Below, one piece after another: positions 53,169 through 61,951 of a DNA stretch of 64,000 bases. How positions within the stretch are numbered: position 1 is the stretch's first letter; every line of letters starts with the position of its first letter. The DNA is taken from positions 21,328 through 85,327 of the forward strand of contig CAXBBS010000009.1 in NCBI GenBank assembly GCA_963974485.1, given 5' to 3'. Below the pieces are notes generated by a model. It did no database searches, had not been told where the DNA came from, and worked only from the letters and a program-made list of their open reading frames with translations. This stretch comes from JAALKW01 sp963974485 (GTDB taxonomy: Bacteria > Pseudomonadota > Gammaproteobacteria > Legionellales > Legionellaceae). Both the position numbers and the translations under genes were made by a program.

Positions 53169-54314
53169 TTACATTTTCCAAGTCAAACCCACATCCATAA
53201 TATTAATACCAATATTAACACGCCCTCGATTAACAAGCCCTCGTCTAGAAGGAGGCCCTGCTTGATCAATCCCTGTATTTGCATAAACGTAATTATAACG
53301 AACCTGCGCACTCCATTGTGAAGAAGCAGAAAAATCACACATGACGCCACCAATCACCAGATCGGTTGTAGGTAAAACAATCGGTCGATAAATAATCGAT
53401 TGAGCATTACCCTGATATTCAAACAAACCCTCCCAAGCCCAACGTTCAGAAAACTGATAACGTGTCGTCAACATCAAGCTCCAAATATCATTATAATTTA
53501 AAGGTATGGTTACATCACCCGCCACTGAATTCGTCAGCGTCAGATTTTTTTCTTGCCCCCACAGCACAAACCGCGCCGTCTCTGATAATGACCACTCAGG
53601 CGTAACTTGGTGCATAGCATTCAACGTAAACGTGGTGGGTGCAACGAGGTTACTACTAAAATCTGATTGATGTTTATTGCCTAACGTACTTGTTCCTTTT
53701 AAGCGCGGAAAATCAATACGCGAATAATAACTAAAGCTTAAACGATTAAACTCATTCAACTTAAAAACAAGCCCTGCATCCCAGCCATATCCCCAGCCCT
53801 GGCTTATATTCTGTGCTTCAAGCTCAGGTGGCTGCCCAAAATTACTTTCTGAGTTACTGACATTATTGGCATCAAAACCAATACCTAATGCGAGCCCATC
53901 AAGTATTTGATAGCTAACTTTGGGACTATAGTTCGTGTCATAAATAATAGCATCGGTTCCTGCTGTACTCATAAAAGCAGTAACTGGATAGCTGACATTA
54001 GCAAACAGTGGATGACTAACGTCGAACGACATCACCCACTTATCATTGGCACGAGAAGCCATGCGTGCATAAGGCAAAACCGTGTTGGTCTCCGTGACCG
54101 CTTTACCAAAGTTAGGACCATTCGTGCCAATGTACGACATACCCTCAACGATATCGGTTGTACCTATCATGGCCGTATATTTATTAACGTCGTTGAGCAT
54201 AGCTGCGTTATTATAGGCAAGCGTTGGAAATATTTGGTAAGCCGCGGAGTAAGTCTGCGTTGCGCCAACAGCACACAGCAAAAATAAAAAACGACACCTT
54301 CCTTGAGATTTCAT
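53169..54314 (-). CDS. Outer membrane porin, FadL/OmpP1-like
   Basis: The protein is 381 residues from the ATG at 54314, with signal peptide FLFLLCAVGATQTYSA. A mature beta-barrel pattern of alternating hydrophobic residues runs to a C-terminus with an aromatic (VGLTWKM). SYQILDGLALGIGFDA, LSFSYYSRIDFP and WSLSETARFVLWG fit the long-chain fatty-acid transporter (FadL/OmpP1) family. The likely role is uptake of fatty acids or other hydrophobic compounds across the outer membrane. Confidence 0.85.
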   Translation of the reverse strand: MKSQGRCRFLFLLCAVGATQTYSAAYQIFPTLAYNNAAMLNDVNKYTAMIGTTDIVEGMSYIGTNGPNFGKAVTETNTVLPYARMASRANDKWVMSFDVSHPLFANVSYPVTAFMSTAGTDAIIYDTNYSPKVSYQILDGLALGIGFDANNVSNSESNFGQPPELEAQNISQGWGYGWDAGLVFKLNEFNRLSFSYYSRIDFPRLKGTSTLGNKHQSDFSSNLVAPTTFTLNAMHQVTPEWSLSETARFVLWGQEKNLTLTNSVAGDVTIPLNYNDIWSLMLTTRYQFSERWAWEGLFEYQGNAQSIIYRPIVLPTTDLVIGGVMCDFSASSQWSAQVRYNYVYANTGIDQAGPPSRRGLVNRGRVNIGINIMDVGLTWKM

Positions 54315-54466
54315 ATTTATTTCGGCAATTAATAACATTAAAAAACATTATCATTGGTTAAATTGATCTGATATGCAAGTTCATCTATATCATAAAGCCG
54401 AATGGCTTTTTGTGCTTCATCGTGTTCCAATACTGAAAAAATAATCTTCTGTAACACGTGGTACGT

Positions 54467-56449
54467 ATGATTCAAGAACAATCTTTGGCTGAATTGACTT
54501 TGCGCAGCGTATTGCTGGCGATTTTTCTCACCCTTATTCTTGCCATGTCAAACGCCTTTCTTGCGTTAAAACTCGGCATTTTAACTTCAGCTTCTATTCC
54601 TGCAGCGATTCTTTCGATGGGTATTTTACGCTTTTTTAAAAACCCCAGTATTCTCGAAAACAACGCCGTACAAACCGCGGCCTCCGCAGGCGAAGCTGTT
54701 GCAGGTGGTATTGTGTATACCATACCAGCTTTAATTATTATTGAGTATTGGCATCAGTTTGATTACTGGACGAATTTTTTTATTGCGCTGGTCGGCGGTG
54801 TGCTTGGCGTACTTTTTTCTATCCCTCTACGACGTGTCTTGGTTCATGACACGAGCTTAAAATTTCCTGAAGGCCGAGCGATTGCTGAAGTCTTAAAAAC
54901 CTCACATCAAAATACACGGCTTCGCCCCATTGTGTATGGTGGTGCCATCGGTGCAATCATCGAGCTCGCGCAAGCCGGCTTCAAACTCTTAGCCAGCAGC
55001 TGGAGTCATTGGGTTATTGTCAAAAAAACACTGATTGGTGTAGGCGTTGGTTTTTCAGCAACCATGATAGGCGCTGGGTTTTTAGTTGGCCGCGACATGG
55101 CCATCAGCATTATGTTGGGCGCACTGCTTGCCTGGGGATTTGCGGTACCCAGCCTAAGCTTATTACACCCAGAGATTCTTCTTCATCACACAGCAGACAA
55201 CGCCTTAGCACTCTTAGCAAACAGTCACCTGCGTTATATCGGCATCGGCGGCATGCTATTTGCAGGCCTCTGGACCTTTATGCAGCTCGCCAAACCGCTC
55301 GCAAAAAATGTTTATAACTCGTTTCAGGGCTTTTCAAACAAACATCGCGCCGAGCACATCAGTCGTGTTGAGCATGACATGCCGATGCCGCTAATTTTAT
55401 TCGGTACGCTGCTTGCAGCCATCGCTCTATTTTTATTTTTTCAGCTTATTTTCCCGCTCAATACACTGGGACTCGGTGGTATTTATGCACCGACCATTCT
55501 TACGATTTCTGTTTTATATGTCCTTATTTTTGGTTTTCTTTTCTCTGTCATCACAGCTTATTTTTCAGGTATGGTCGGCGTCACTGCAAGCCCTGGGAGT
55601 GCTGTGGTTATCGCCGGTATTTTATTTGCAGCCTGGTTGCTTTTATCCGCGATTCATCTTTTATCATCACACACCTTATCTTCTGAACAGCTGAAAGCTG
55701 CCGAAGCAATAACCATCATTATTGGCTCCATTGTTACGGGTATTGCCGCGATTGCCAACGATAATTCACAAGATCTTAAAGTAGGTCATTTGGTCGGTGC
55801 TACACCGTGGAAACAACAGCTGATGCTACTCTTAGGCGTGGTTGTTTCGGCTTTAATTATTCCACCGATTATGCAGCTCTTATTTGATGTGTATGGCATC
55901 GCTGGCATCATGCCGCGACCAGGTATGGATATGAGCCATAGTTTACCCGCACCCACGGCGGCCATGCTTGCCGCCATCACCGAGGCGATGTTTCGAGAAA
56001 CACTCCCATGGAGCATGATGTTTTCAGGTGCCGCAGTTATTTTAAGTTTAATCGCCTTAAATCATACGTTCAAAATCCAACGCTTTTTTCGCTTATCCAT
56101 TTTAGGCTTTGCCATTGGCATGTACCTGCCCCTCTCGTCATCTTTCCCGCTGTTCTTAGGGGGTATGCTTGCTTGCTTGATGGAGCATCGGCTCAAAGGC
56201 TTAAATCTAGACGCACACAAAACCAATCAACGTCGACAAATCGGCACGCTGATTGCCTGTGGTTTAGTTGCCGGTTCTGCTTTAATGGACGTATTCGTTG
56301 CCGTGCCCTTCTCGCTTATGCACAGCGCTGACGCGCTCAGCCTGGTTGGTCAGGCATGGGAGCCCTACAGTGTGCTGCTCAGTGTTGTCGTGATTGTAGC
56401 ACTTGGTGTATGGACCTTGCGGTATATTACGCACATGATTAAAGCTTGA
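54467..56449 (+). CDS. OPT-family oligopeptide transporter
   Basis: The protein is 660 residues from the ATG at 54467 (a GTG three codons earlier is possible). About 16 hydrophobic helices are present. OPT signatures are FLALKLGILTSASIPAAILS near the N-terminus, NAVQTAASAGEAVAGGIVYT, LKFPEGRAIAEVLK, GGMLFAGLWTFMQ and NDNSQDLKVGHLVGATPWKQ. Members import peptides or metal chelates by proton symport. It is a single gene in the inner membrane; peptide uptake would suit an intracellular lifestyle. Confidence 0.93.
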   Translation: MIQEQSLAELTLRSVLLAIFLTLILAMSNAFLALKLGILTSASIPAAILSMGILRFFKNPSILENNAVQTAASAGEAVAGGIVYTIPALIIIEYWHQFDYWTNFFIALVGGVLGVLFSIPLRRVLVHDTSLKFPEGRAIAEVLKTSHQNTRLRPIVYGGAIGAIIELAQAGFKLLASSWSHWVIVKKTLIGVGVGFSATMIGAGFLVGRDMAISIMLGALLAWGFAVPSLSLLHPEILLHHTADNALALLANSHLRYIGIGGMLFAGLWTFMQLAKPLAKNVYNSFQGFSNKHRAEHISRVEHDMPMPLILFGTLLAAIALFLFFQLIFPLNTLGLGGIYAPTILTISVLYVLIFGFLFSVITAYFSGMVGVTASPGSAVVIAGILFAAWLLLSAIHLLSSHTLSSEQLKAAEAITIIIGSIVTGIAAIANDNSQDLKVGHLVGATPWKQQLMLLLGVVVSALIIPPIMQLLFDVYGIAGIMPRPGMDMSHSLPAPTAAMLAAITEAMFRETLPWSMMFSGAAVILSLIALNHTFKIQRFFRLSILGFAIGMYLPLSSSFPLFLGGMLACLMEHRLKGLNLDAHKTNQRRQIGTLIACGLVAGSALMDVFVAVPFSLMHSADALSLVGQAWEPYSVLLSVVVIVALGVWTLRYITHMIKA

Positions 56450-56496
56450 AAAATGCCTTATTTACACCGTAGCTTTTTGGAACAGGATTTTATCTC

Positions 56497-57405
56497 ATGG
56501 CGCTTAATTATTACCTCATTTTTGGCACTGACCGAACCCGTGGCTCATCGTATCCCTATGGTCTGAATAATCCGAACATAACCCCACTTCAGATAACCTC
56601 GTATTTTGAACAAGAGATTAAGAACATCTCTCATGAAACCCGAAATTTATGTATCTTTGAAACGTTTGAATCGGCTCAACAATACCTAGATACAGCAAGG
56701 AATAAGCCAGGAACAATCTATCACATGACGGTTGAATCCCCGCAATCGCTTGGTAATGCAGAAAATGTTGATTTTAAACGCCAAGATGACGAAAGGGCAA
56801 CACCCGTTCATGGCATTTTAGCGCAAACGTGCCAAGTATCGACCCTGCTTGCGTGTCATTTTATACACGGAGAATATCAACAAGATGACGTGTGGTGTTT
56901 AAAAGATACATGGCAATATTTAGCACTGCATACTTATTTAAAAAATTATCACATATCAAACGACCTACACAGCCATTCGGACGACATACGTTCAAAAATT
57001 GGAGCCCTGCTTCACGCGTGCGATCAAGCCGCGAACAAACCTAACCCCGACTTTCAAGCCTTGGCTTATCTCTTAGCGCTGGCTAAAAATAGACTCAATA
57101 ACACGCTGAATCAAAGAGACTTTTTACGTGCCATCAATCAGTTGCCCGGACATTCAAATGAATATTTAAGGCATGTATCCATCGCTTTATGTGCCTTAGG
57201 CATGGTTATTGCTGCGGCTTCTGTGGTTGTTACGTTACCTATGAGCGCTTCTATTTTAGCGGCAAGCTCCATACTATCCGGCCTCGGCCTTTTTGCTTAC
57301 AACCGTCAGGCTTATGAATCCATGTGTCTGAATGAATTGGGCAAAAGCATATCCCATAATGATCATTGTCAATCCATGATTGCTTCAGCCATAAATACCC
57401 ATTAA
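56497..57405 (+). CDS. Orphan protein with C-terminal hydrophobic hairpin; effector candidate
   Basis: The protein is 302 residues with no recognised family. Residues 1-225 are soluble (VSTLLACHFIHGEYQQDDVW, followed by DTWQYLALHTYLKNYHIS). Residues 229-265 form two adjacent hydrophobic segments (IALCALGMVIAAASVVVTLP and SASILAASSILSGLGLFAY), after which 35 polar residues follow. A soluble N-terminal part with a C-terminal membrane hairpin is common among vacuole-membrane effectors, but that is inference. Its stop overlaps the convergent nucleotidase gene by 4 bp. Confidence 0.75.
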   Translation: MALNYYLIFGTDRTRGSSYPYGLNNPNITPLQITSYFEQEIKNISHETRNLCIFETFESAQQYLDTARNKPGTIYHMTVESPQSLGNAENVDFKRQDDERATPVHGILAQTCQVSTLLACHFIHGEYQQDDVWCLKDTWQYLALHTYLKNYHISNDLHSHSDDIRSKIGALLHACDQAANKPNPDFQALAYLLALAKNRLNNTLNQRDFLRAINQLPGHSNEYLRHVSIALCALGMVIAAASVVVTLPMSASILAASSILSGLGLFAYNRQAYESMCLNELGKSISHNDHCQSMIASAINTH

Positions 57406-58778
57406 AAAACGCGGTCATGCGGCAAAGCACGTCGATTAGCCCTAAAATAGGTCATGGGTGAGCATTCAAACAAATCAATCAGCTTTTCCATATAAATACA
57501 GGCATAACGGTCTACTTGCTGTGCAAAATAACTTTCTTCAGCACCGGCGCGAAACACGCGCCCCCATGTTGGATTATAAAACTCACCTTCTTCTGTTAGC
57601 AAAGCTGAAATCTGCTGATCAAGCGCTTCTATTTTAACTTGAAGCGCTTTGATTTTTGCATCATATTCTGAGGTTTTTTCATCTAAGCGCGCTGTTGAAT
57701 ACATCAGATGTTCGGCCTCACACGTGCATTTAACCCCCATTTGCTCAAGAATTTTTTCCTGAATCGGCGCTGATTGTCTTTGAGACTCAATTTCTAAACC
57801 CAATTCATCAACCACCAGTGCAGTACGCCAATTACAGGCCTTTTTCAGTTGTAAAATATCGCCATAAATATGATCGCCGATATAAAGAATATCATCGCCG
57901 TTTAAGTTTAAATCTTCCGTAAATTGGGTTGCCGTACCACCCTGATAGGTACCCGGTGTAATCGGCCCATCGACATTGGTCATCGTTCCCGTTTTAACAT
58001 CAATCTTAAAAAAACGTAAATCATCATAAAAAAAGCGTGGCTTGTTCGAAAACGTAATCACATATTCAAACACGTCTTCCCAGGTTCGTCCTTCAGATAA
58101 AAAAGGATTGATGGCATAATCCAGTAAAACTTTGGTGTAACTGTACTCTGAGTTCGTCGCAATAAAAATCTTTTTCCCATGCCGAATAAAACGCTCAATA
58201 CCGGCGACTAATGCGGGTTCTTTGATAACAAAATGATCTAAATTATCTTTTATTGTTTGCTTTAAACTTCCATCACCATGCACCTTATCAACCATACGTA
58301 AAACATCATCGGCAAGCACACGGTAACTTGGGAGCTGTTGCTCATTGCCGTCTTTTAAATCAACCAGCTGTGCGTACAACACACAAAAAGCAATCGAAAA
58401 CGACGTATCAATCACCTGATAATTTGGCTGATTTAAATCAATATAAACACTGCCATAAAACGCTTGCTGCGCTTTAAAATCCATGAGCTTTGTTCCATGG
58501 GAGCTTTGACGAATGGCAGCGTAACGATTGAGTTTTAAAATATTTCCGTTCTCGCTATCAATCACAAGCCCACGAATGGCTCCTTCCATACTAAATTTGA
58601 GATCCCGTAAACTTTCAGGATAATGCTTGGTGCTAATTAAAGCCTCAATCACGAGCTCATAAACCAACGCTTCAAAACGCTCGGTTTGGTAACGAATCAG
58701 CGTATGATCCATATCCAAACCTATCCACTTAATTTTTTTTAAATTTAATATACGATTAACAAAAACATGCTGATTCAT
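57402..58778 (-). CDS. HAD-IG family 5'-nucleotidase (NT5C2-like)
   Basis: The protein is 458 residues. HAD motifs are GLDMDHTLIRYQ (nucleophile Asp22, Asp24), IFIATNSEYSYTKVLLDYA and ILYIGDHIYGDILQLKK. FYDDLRFF and GPITPGTYQGG complete the HAD-IG nucleotidase signature, a family shared with the eukaryotic cytosolic purine 5'-nucleotidase II and known from Legionella as a GMP/IMP-preferring enzyme. A coiled coil (residues 370-400) follows. It overlaps the end of acs by 4 bp (ATGA), so it is translated in concert with it. Confidence 0.93.
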   Translation of the reverse strand: MNQHVFVNRILNLKKIKWIGLDMDHTLIRYQTERFEALVYELVIEALISTKHYPESLRDLKFSMEGAIRGLVIDSENGNILKLNRYAAIRQSSHGTKLMDFKAQQAFYGSVYIDLNQPNYQVIDTSFSIAFCVLYAQLVDLKDGNEQQLPSYRVLADDVLRMVDKVHGDGSLKQTIKDNLDHFVIKEPALVAGIERFIRHGKKIFIATNSEYSYTKVLLDYAINPFLSEGRTWEDVFEYVITFSNKPRFFYDDLRFFKIDVKTGTMTNVDGPITPGTYQGGTATQFTEDLNLNGDDILYIGDHIYGDILQLKKACNWRTALVVDELGLEIESQRQSAPIQEKILEQMGVKCTCEAEHLMYSTARLDEKTSEYDAKIKALQVKIEALDQQISALLTEEGEFYNPTWGRVFRAGAEESYFAQQVDRYACIYMEKLIDLFECSPMTYFRANRRALPHDRVF

Positions 58779-60739
58779 AAGACCTCGTTAGAGCATAATG
58801 CTCGTGCATCTAAAACCAATGGTTGAATAACGGCCGGCTCTGCAAGTGTGGATAAATCACCTAAATGCGACGTATCGCCCCTCGCAATTTTTCGTAACAG
58901 CCGGCGCATAATTTTTCCTGAGCGTGTTTTAGGTAGTGCATCCGCCCATTGGATCACTTCAAGCGTTGCAATCGGGCCAATCACCCCTCGTACATGCCTA
59001 ACCAATACTTGCTTGAGCTCATCGGTAGCTTGAATGCTTGCCTGTAAGATAACAAATGCATACACATGCTCGCCTTTAATATCATCCGGCACACCCACAA
59101 CAGCGGCTTCAGATACGGCTATATGCGACACCAAAGCACTTTCAAGCTCCTCCGTCCCTAAGCGATGACCCGACACTTGAATCACATCATCACTTCGTCC
59201 GGCAATCCAATAATGCCCCGCTGCATCCACATGTGCCAAATCACCGGTGATATACGCCCCAGGAACCTCACTCAAGTATGTATCAATAAACCGCTGCGTG
59301 TCACCATAAATACCTTGCATCATGCCTGGCCATGGTTTTTTTATGACTAATTTTCCTTTTTCGCCTACCGCGCATGCCGCCCCCGTGTCATTGACAACTT
59401 CAGGAACAACACCAAAAAAAGCTTGACCAACAGCACCCGGTGCAAGCTGCATCGCGCCAGCCAACGGCGTGAGTAAAATCCCACCGGTCTCCGTTTGCCA
59501 CCAGGTATTCACAATCGGACAACGGCTCTGCCCAACCACCTCATGAAACCACACCCAAACATCCGGATTAATCGGCTCACCCACGGTTCCTAATAATCTA
59601 AGCGAGTCACGTGAGGTTGAATTTAGCCATCCATCACCCTCACGCCTTAAACTTCGCAACGCTGTCGGTGCCGTATAAAATACAGTAACTTGATGCCTAT
59701 CGATCATCTCCCAAAAGCGCGCATAATCTGGATAATTAGGTATACCTTCGTAGATTAAAATACTTGCGCCGTTTGCGAGTGGCCCATACACGCCGTACGT
59801 ATGACCTGTTATCCAGCCGACATCCGCCGTACACCAATAAATATCATCTATTATATTATTTTCTTGATGATCAAAAACACAGGCATACGTCATTGCTGCA
59901 TACACCAAATAGCCGCCGGTTGCGTGCACAACACCTTTCGGTTTTCCTGTAGAACCTGAGGTATACAAAATAAATAACGGTGCGTTTGCATCCATCCATA
60001 CAGGCGCACAGAAAGGCGCCGCATCAACTACCGCCTCGTGATACCACCTGTCACGTGCATGATTCCAAGCGATTTTGTCACCCGTGCGCTGCACCACCAA
60101 CACGCGCTCCACCGAAGGGGAATTGAGCAACGCTTCATCCACCTGAGTTTTAAAACCAATACTTTTTTCACCACGATAACCGCCATCAGCCGTAATCAGC
60201 AAACGACATGCGGCATCATTAAGACGGTTCGAAAGCGCATCTGCAGAAAAACCACCGAATACCACCGAATGAATCGCGCCAAGCCGCGCACATGCGAGCA
60301 TCGCAATCACTGCTTCAGGTATCATCGGTAAATAAATACCGACCCTATCACCGGCTTGCACGCCCTCGGCTTTCAAAGCGTTGGCGAGGCGACATACCGC
60401 CTCATGTAATTCAGCGTAAGTTAAGCTTCGCTGCTCAGATATTTGATTGCCTTCCCAGCGCAAAGCAATCTTATCGGCATGCTTGGGAAGATGCCTATCC
60501 ACACAGTTATAACAAGCGTTAAGTTTAGCTCCAACAAACCAAGCAATGTTTGCCTGTTCAAAATCACCGTCCATGGTTTTATCCCAAGGCGTGGCCCAGC
60601 TCACATAACGCTTAGCTTGCTCATCCCAAAAATCATCAGAATGCTCAAGCGAGGCTTGATACATGGCGTCATAATCATTGGATTTAATAAGAGCTGTTTG
60701 AGAGAATTTTTTAGATATAGGATACAACGTGGTTTGCAT
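58775..60739 (-). CDS. acs: Acetyl-CoA synthetase
   Basis: The protein is 654 residues from the ATG at 60739 (E. coli Acs 652); the open frame extends 28 codons upstream, but this would overlap the promoter. It activates acetate to acetyl-CoA through acetyl-AMP. Signatures are WDKTMDGDFEQANIAWFVGA, LFILYTSGSTGKPKGVVHAT, VNTWWQTETGGILLTPL, YWIAGRSDDVIQVSGHRLGT and PKTRSGKIMRRLLRK with the acetylatable lysine. The first four codons MQTT and following 30 residues are a divergent leader. AGGA lies 11 bp upstream. Its start region has a promoter overlapped by an inverted repeat. Confidence 0.96.
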   Translation of the reverse strand: MQTTLYPISKKFSQTALIKSNDYDAMYQASLEHSDDFWDEQAKRYVSWATPWDKTMDGDFEQANIAWFVGAKLNACYNCVDRHLPKHADKIALRWEGNQISEQRSLTYAELHEAVCRLANALKAEGVQAGDRVGIYLPMIPEAVIAMLACARLGAIHSVVFGGFSADALSNRLNDAACRLLITADGGYRGEKSIGFKTQVDEALLNSPSVERVLVVQRTGDKIAWNHARDRWYHEAVVDAAPFCAPVWMDANAPLFILYTSGSTGKPKGVVHATGGYLVYAAMTYACVFDHQENNIIDDIYWCTADVGWITGHTYGVYGPLANGASILIYEGIPNYPDYARFWEMIDRHQVTVFYTAPTALRSLRREGDGWLNSTSRDSLRLLGTVGEPINPDVWVWFHEVVGQSRCPIVNTWWQTETGGILLTPLAGAMQLAPGAVGQAFFGVVPEVVNDTGAACAVGEKGKLVIKKPWPGMMQGIYGDTQRFIDTYLSEVPGAYITGDLAHVDAAGHYWIAGRSDDVIQVSGHRLGTEELESALVSHIAVSEAAVVGVPDDIKGEHVYAFVILQASIQATDELKQVLVRHVRGVIGPIATLEVIQWADALPKTRSGKIMRRLLRKIARGDTSHLGDLSTLAEPAVIQPLVLDARALCSNEVL

Positions 60740-60765
60740 GATCAATACCGTCCTGGTAATTAACA

Positions 60766-60816
60766 ACGTGCTTGGTTTGTCAACGTAGATTACGTCATCC
60801 CAAGCACGTGTGTCAA
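60766..60816 (-). promoter_or_regulatory. acs promoter overlapped by a 10-bp inverted repeat
   Basis: On the minus strand, TTGACA (60816-60811) and TAATCT (60792-60787) are 18 bp apart. The arms ACGTGCTTGG (60809-60800 on the minus strand: complement CCAAGCACGT on plus) and its complement (60766-60775) flank the -10 and transcription start with a 24-bp spacer. The upstream arm lies between -35 and -10, so binding there would block transcription; a DNA loop or an RNA stem are alternatives. Confidence 0.5.
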
Positions 60817-60835
60817 AGTTCAATCAAGCCCGGTA

Positions 60836-60931
60836 CTATTTAGGCCGCTTACTTTCATCCGGCGCTTGCTCCTTATGTTCATCCTCACCACCCGAGCTTA
60901 GTTGAAAATAACTTAAAATGACTTTAGCAAT
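60836..60931 (-). pseudogene. Orphan effector C-terminal tail, in frame after the TALE-like gene
   Basis: Immediately after the TAA of the TALE-like gene, the same frame runs on for 31 codons to a TAG, ending GEDEHKEQAPDESKRPK. This closely matches the last residues of the ankyrin protein at 61952 (GEDESSEQAPDEGRQPKV), also at DNA level (TTCATCCGGCGCTTGCTC in both). It is either a remnant of a second ankyrin-type gene or a tail cut off by the TAA. No start codon precedes it. Confidence 0.75.
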
Positions 60932-61789
60932 TTAAAAATGTCGAGGACGCTTTGATGCTTGTTCGGTTTCATCGTTAGCATCATTAGGCTCTTCTGTTCG
61001 TTGATGGGCAGTCGTGCTGCCTTGCTCTGAAAATAGCCCTATATTTCGAGGTGATACTGAAGCATTATTATTACAGTCAGTAACTCCTAGCTTTAGAATA
61101 AACGCTGTAAAATTTTGAGCGACGATATCCTTAATAACACCAGATCGACTTTTTTGTGATGTCAGATCAGTTATATCGTTAATGCTATATCCAGCATTTA
61201 TTAGGTCAGCATAATAATGTTTAACTGCTTCAATGTTTTTTGAGCCGCCGTCATGCGCTGCAATGCTAACAATCTGCTCGGCACGAAAGCCTAAAGCCTG
61301 TAATTCTGTAAAGGCTGCTTTGACCGCATCTATGTTTTTTGAGCCGCCGTTATGCGCTGCAATGCTAACAATCTGCTCGGCACGAAAGCCTAAAGCCTGT
61401 AATTCACTAAAGGCTGCTTTGACCGCATCTATGTTTTTTGAGCCGCCGTTATTTCCTGCAATGCTAACAATCTGCTCGGCACGAAAGCCTAAAGCCTGTA
61501 ATTCTGTAAAGGCCGCTTTGACCGCATCTATGTTTTTTGAGCCGCCGTCATGCGCTGCAATGCTAACAATCTGCTGATGGTTTAAGTTAAAAGATGGGGA
61601 GAGAAATATATTACAATTGTTTAAAACAAATTCAACCGTTTTTTTAGATGATGCTCTTAATATTAACTTGTTAGACATTAATTCCGTAAAACCCTTGGCC
61701 AACAAAAGCGTTAATTCATTATTATATCGCTCAGTAGATATCTTTAATTTTACTAATCTATCTGGGACTGGCTGACTAGAGAATGGCAT
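60932..61789 (-). CDS. TAL-effector-like repeat protein (TALE/BAT-type)
   Basis: The protein is 285 residues from the ATG at 61789, favoured because a promoter-like TTGACT-N17-TACGCT ends at 61825; in-frame TTG (61834) and GTG (61822) starts are possible. Residues 69-200 are four 33-residue repeats (EQIVSIAxxxGGSKNIDAVK) whose positions agree with the TALE repeat: hydrophobic 6, 7 and 9, Ala10, variable pair 12-13, Gly14-Gly15, amphipathic second helix, terminal Gly33. The pairs are HD (80-81), NN (113-114), HN (146-147) and HD (179-180). A degenerate repeat (FTELMSNKLI, residues 34-67) precedes and another (YSINDITDLT, 201-235) follows. The tail is acidic (EEPNDANDETEQ) then basic (KRPR). 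TALE-type repeats bind DNA, one base per repeat, so a DNA-binding and perhaps nucleus-targeted effector is likely; no activation domain is seen. It closely resembles the short BAT proteins of Mycetohabitans in repeat style. Confidence 0.85.
   Translation of the reverse strand: MPFSSQPVPDRLVKLKISTERYNNELTLLLAKGFTELMSNKLILRASSKKTVEFVLNNCNIFLSPSFNLNHQQIVSIAAHDGGSKNIDAVKAAFTELQALGFRAEQIVSIAGNNGGSKNIDAVKAAFSELQALGFRAEQIVSIAAHNGGSKNIDAVKAAFTELQALGFRAEQIVSIAAHDGGSKNIEAVKHYYADLINAGYSINDITDLTSQKSRSGVIKDIVAQNFTAFILKLGVTDCNNNASVSPRNIGLFSEQGSTTAHQRTEEPNDANDETEQASKRPRHF
61190..61585 (-). repeat. Four tandem 99-bp TALE-type repeat units
   Basis: Units lie at 61487-61585, 61388-61486, 61289-61387 and 61190-61288, each 33 codons. 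The second and third are almost identical except at the codons for residues 11-13 and one Ser/Thr change. The fourth diverges after its first 20 codons. The degenerate fifth is at 61085-61189. Confidence 0.9.
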
Positions 61790-61951
61790 ATTTGCATCAC
61801 TTAAAAGAATCTTATTTGGCACTAAGCGTACCAAAAGACTTCAAATCAGTCAATAAGGACCTTATGAGTGCATATTTACGCGAACAGCAAATAATATCAA
61901 TGAGTTATCAAGAGCGAGTTATCCCACCTATTCAAATTACCCCGAGAACCA

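Noticed and set aside
60740..60823. 28-residue extension of acetyl-CoA synthetase
   Set aside because: It covers the promoter and inverted repeat, and the length from the ATG at 60739 equals that of known Acs.
61233..61577. 114-codon plus-strand frame opposite the TALE-type repeats
   Set aside because: It is a repetitive antisense shadow of the repeat array and has no ribosome binding site.
61085..61585. CRISPR array
   Set aside because: The repeats are contiguous 99-bp coding units without spacers, read in one open frame.
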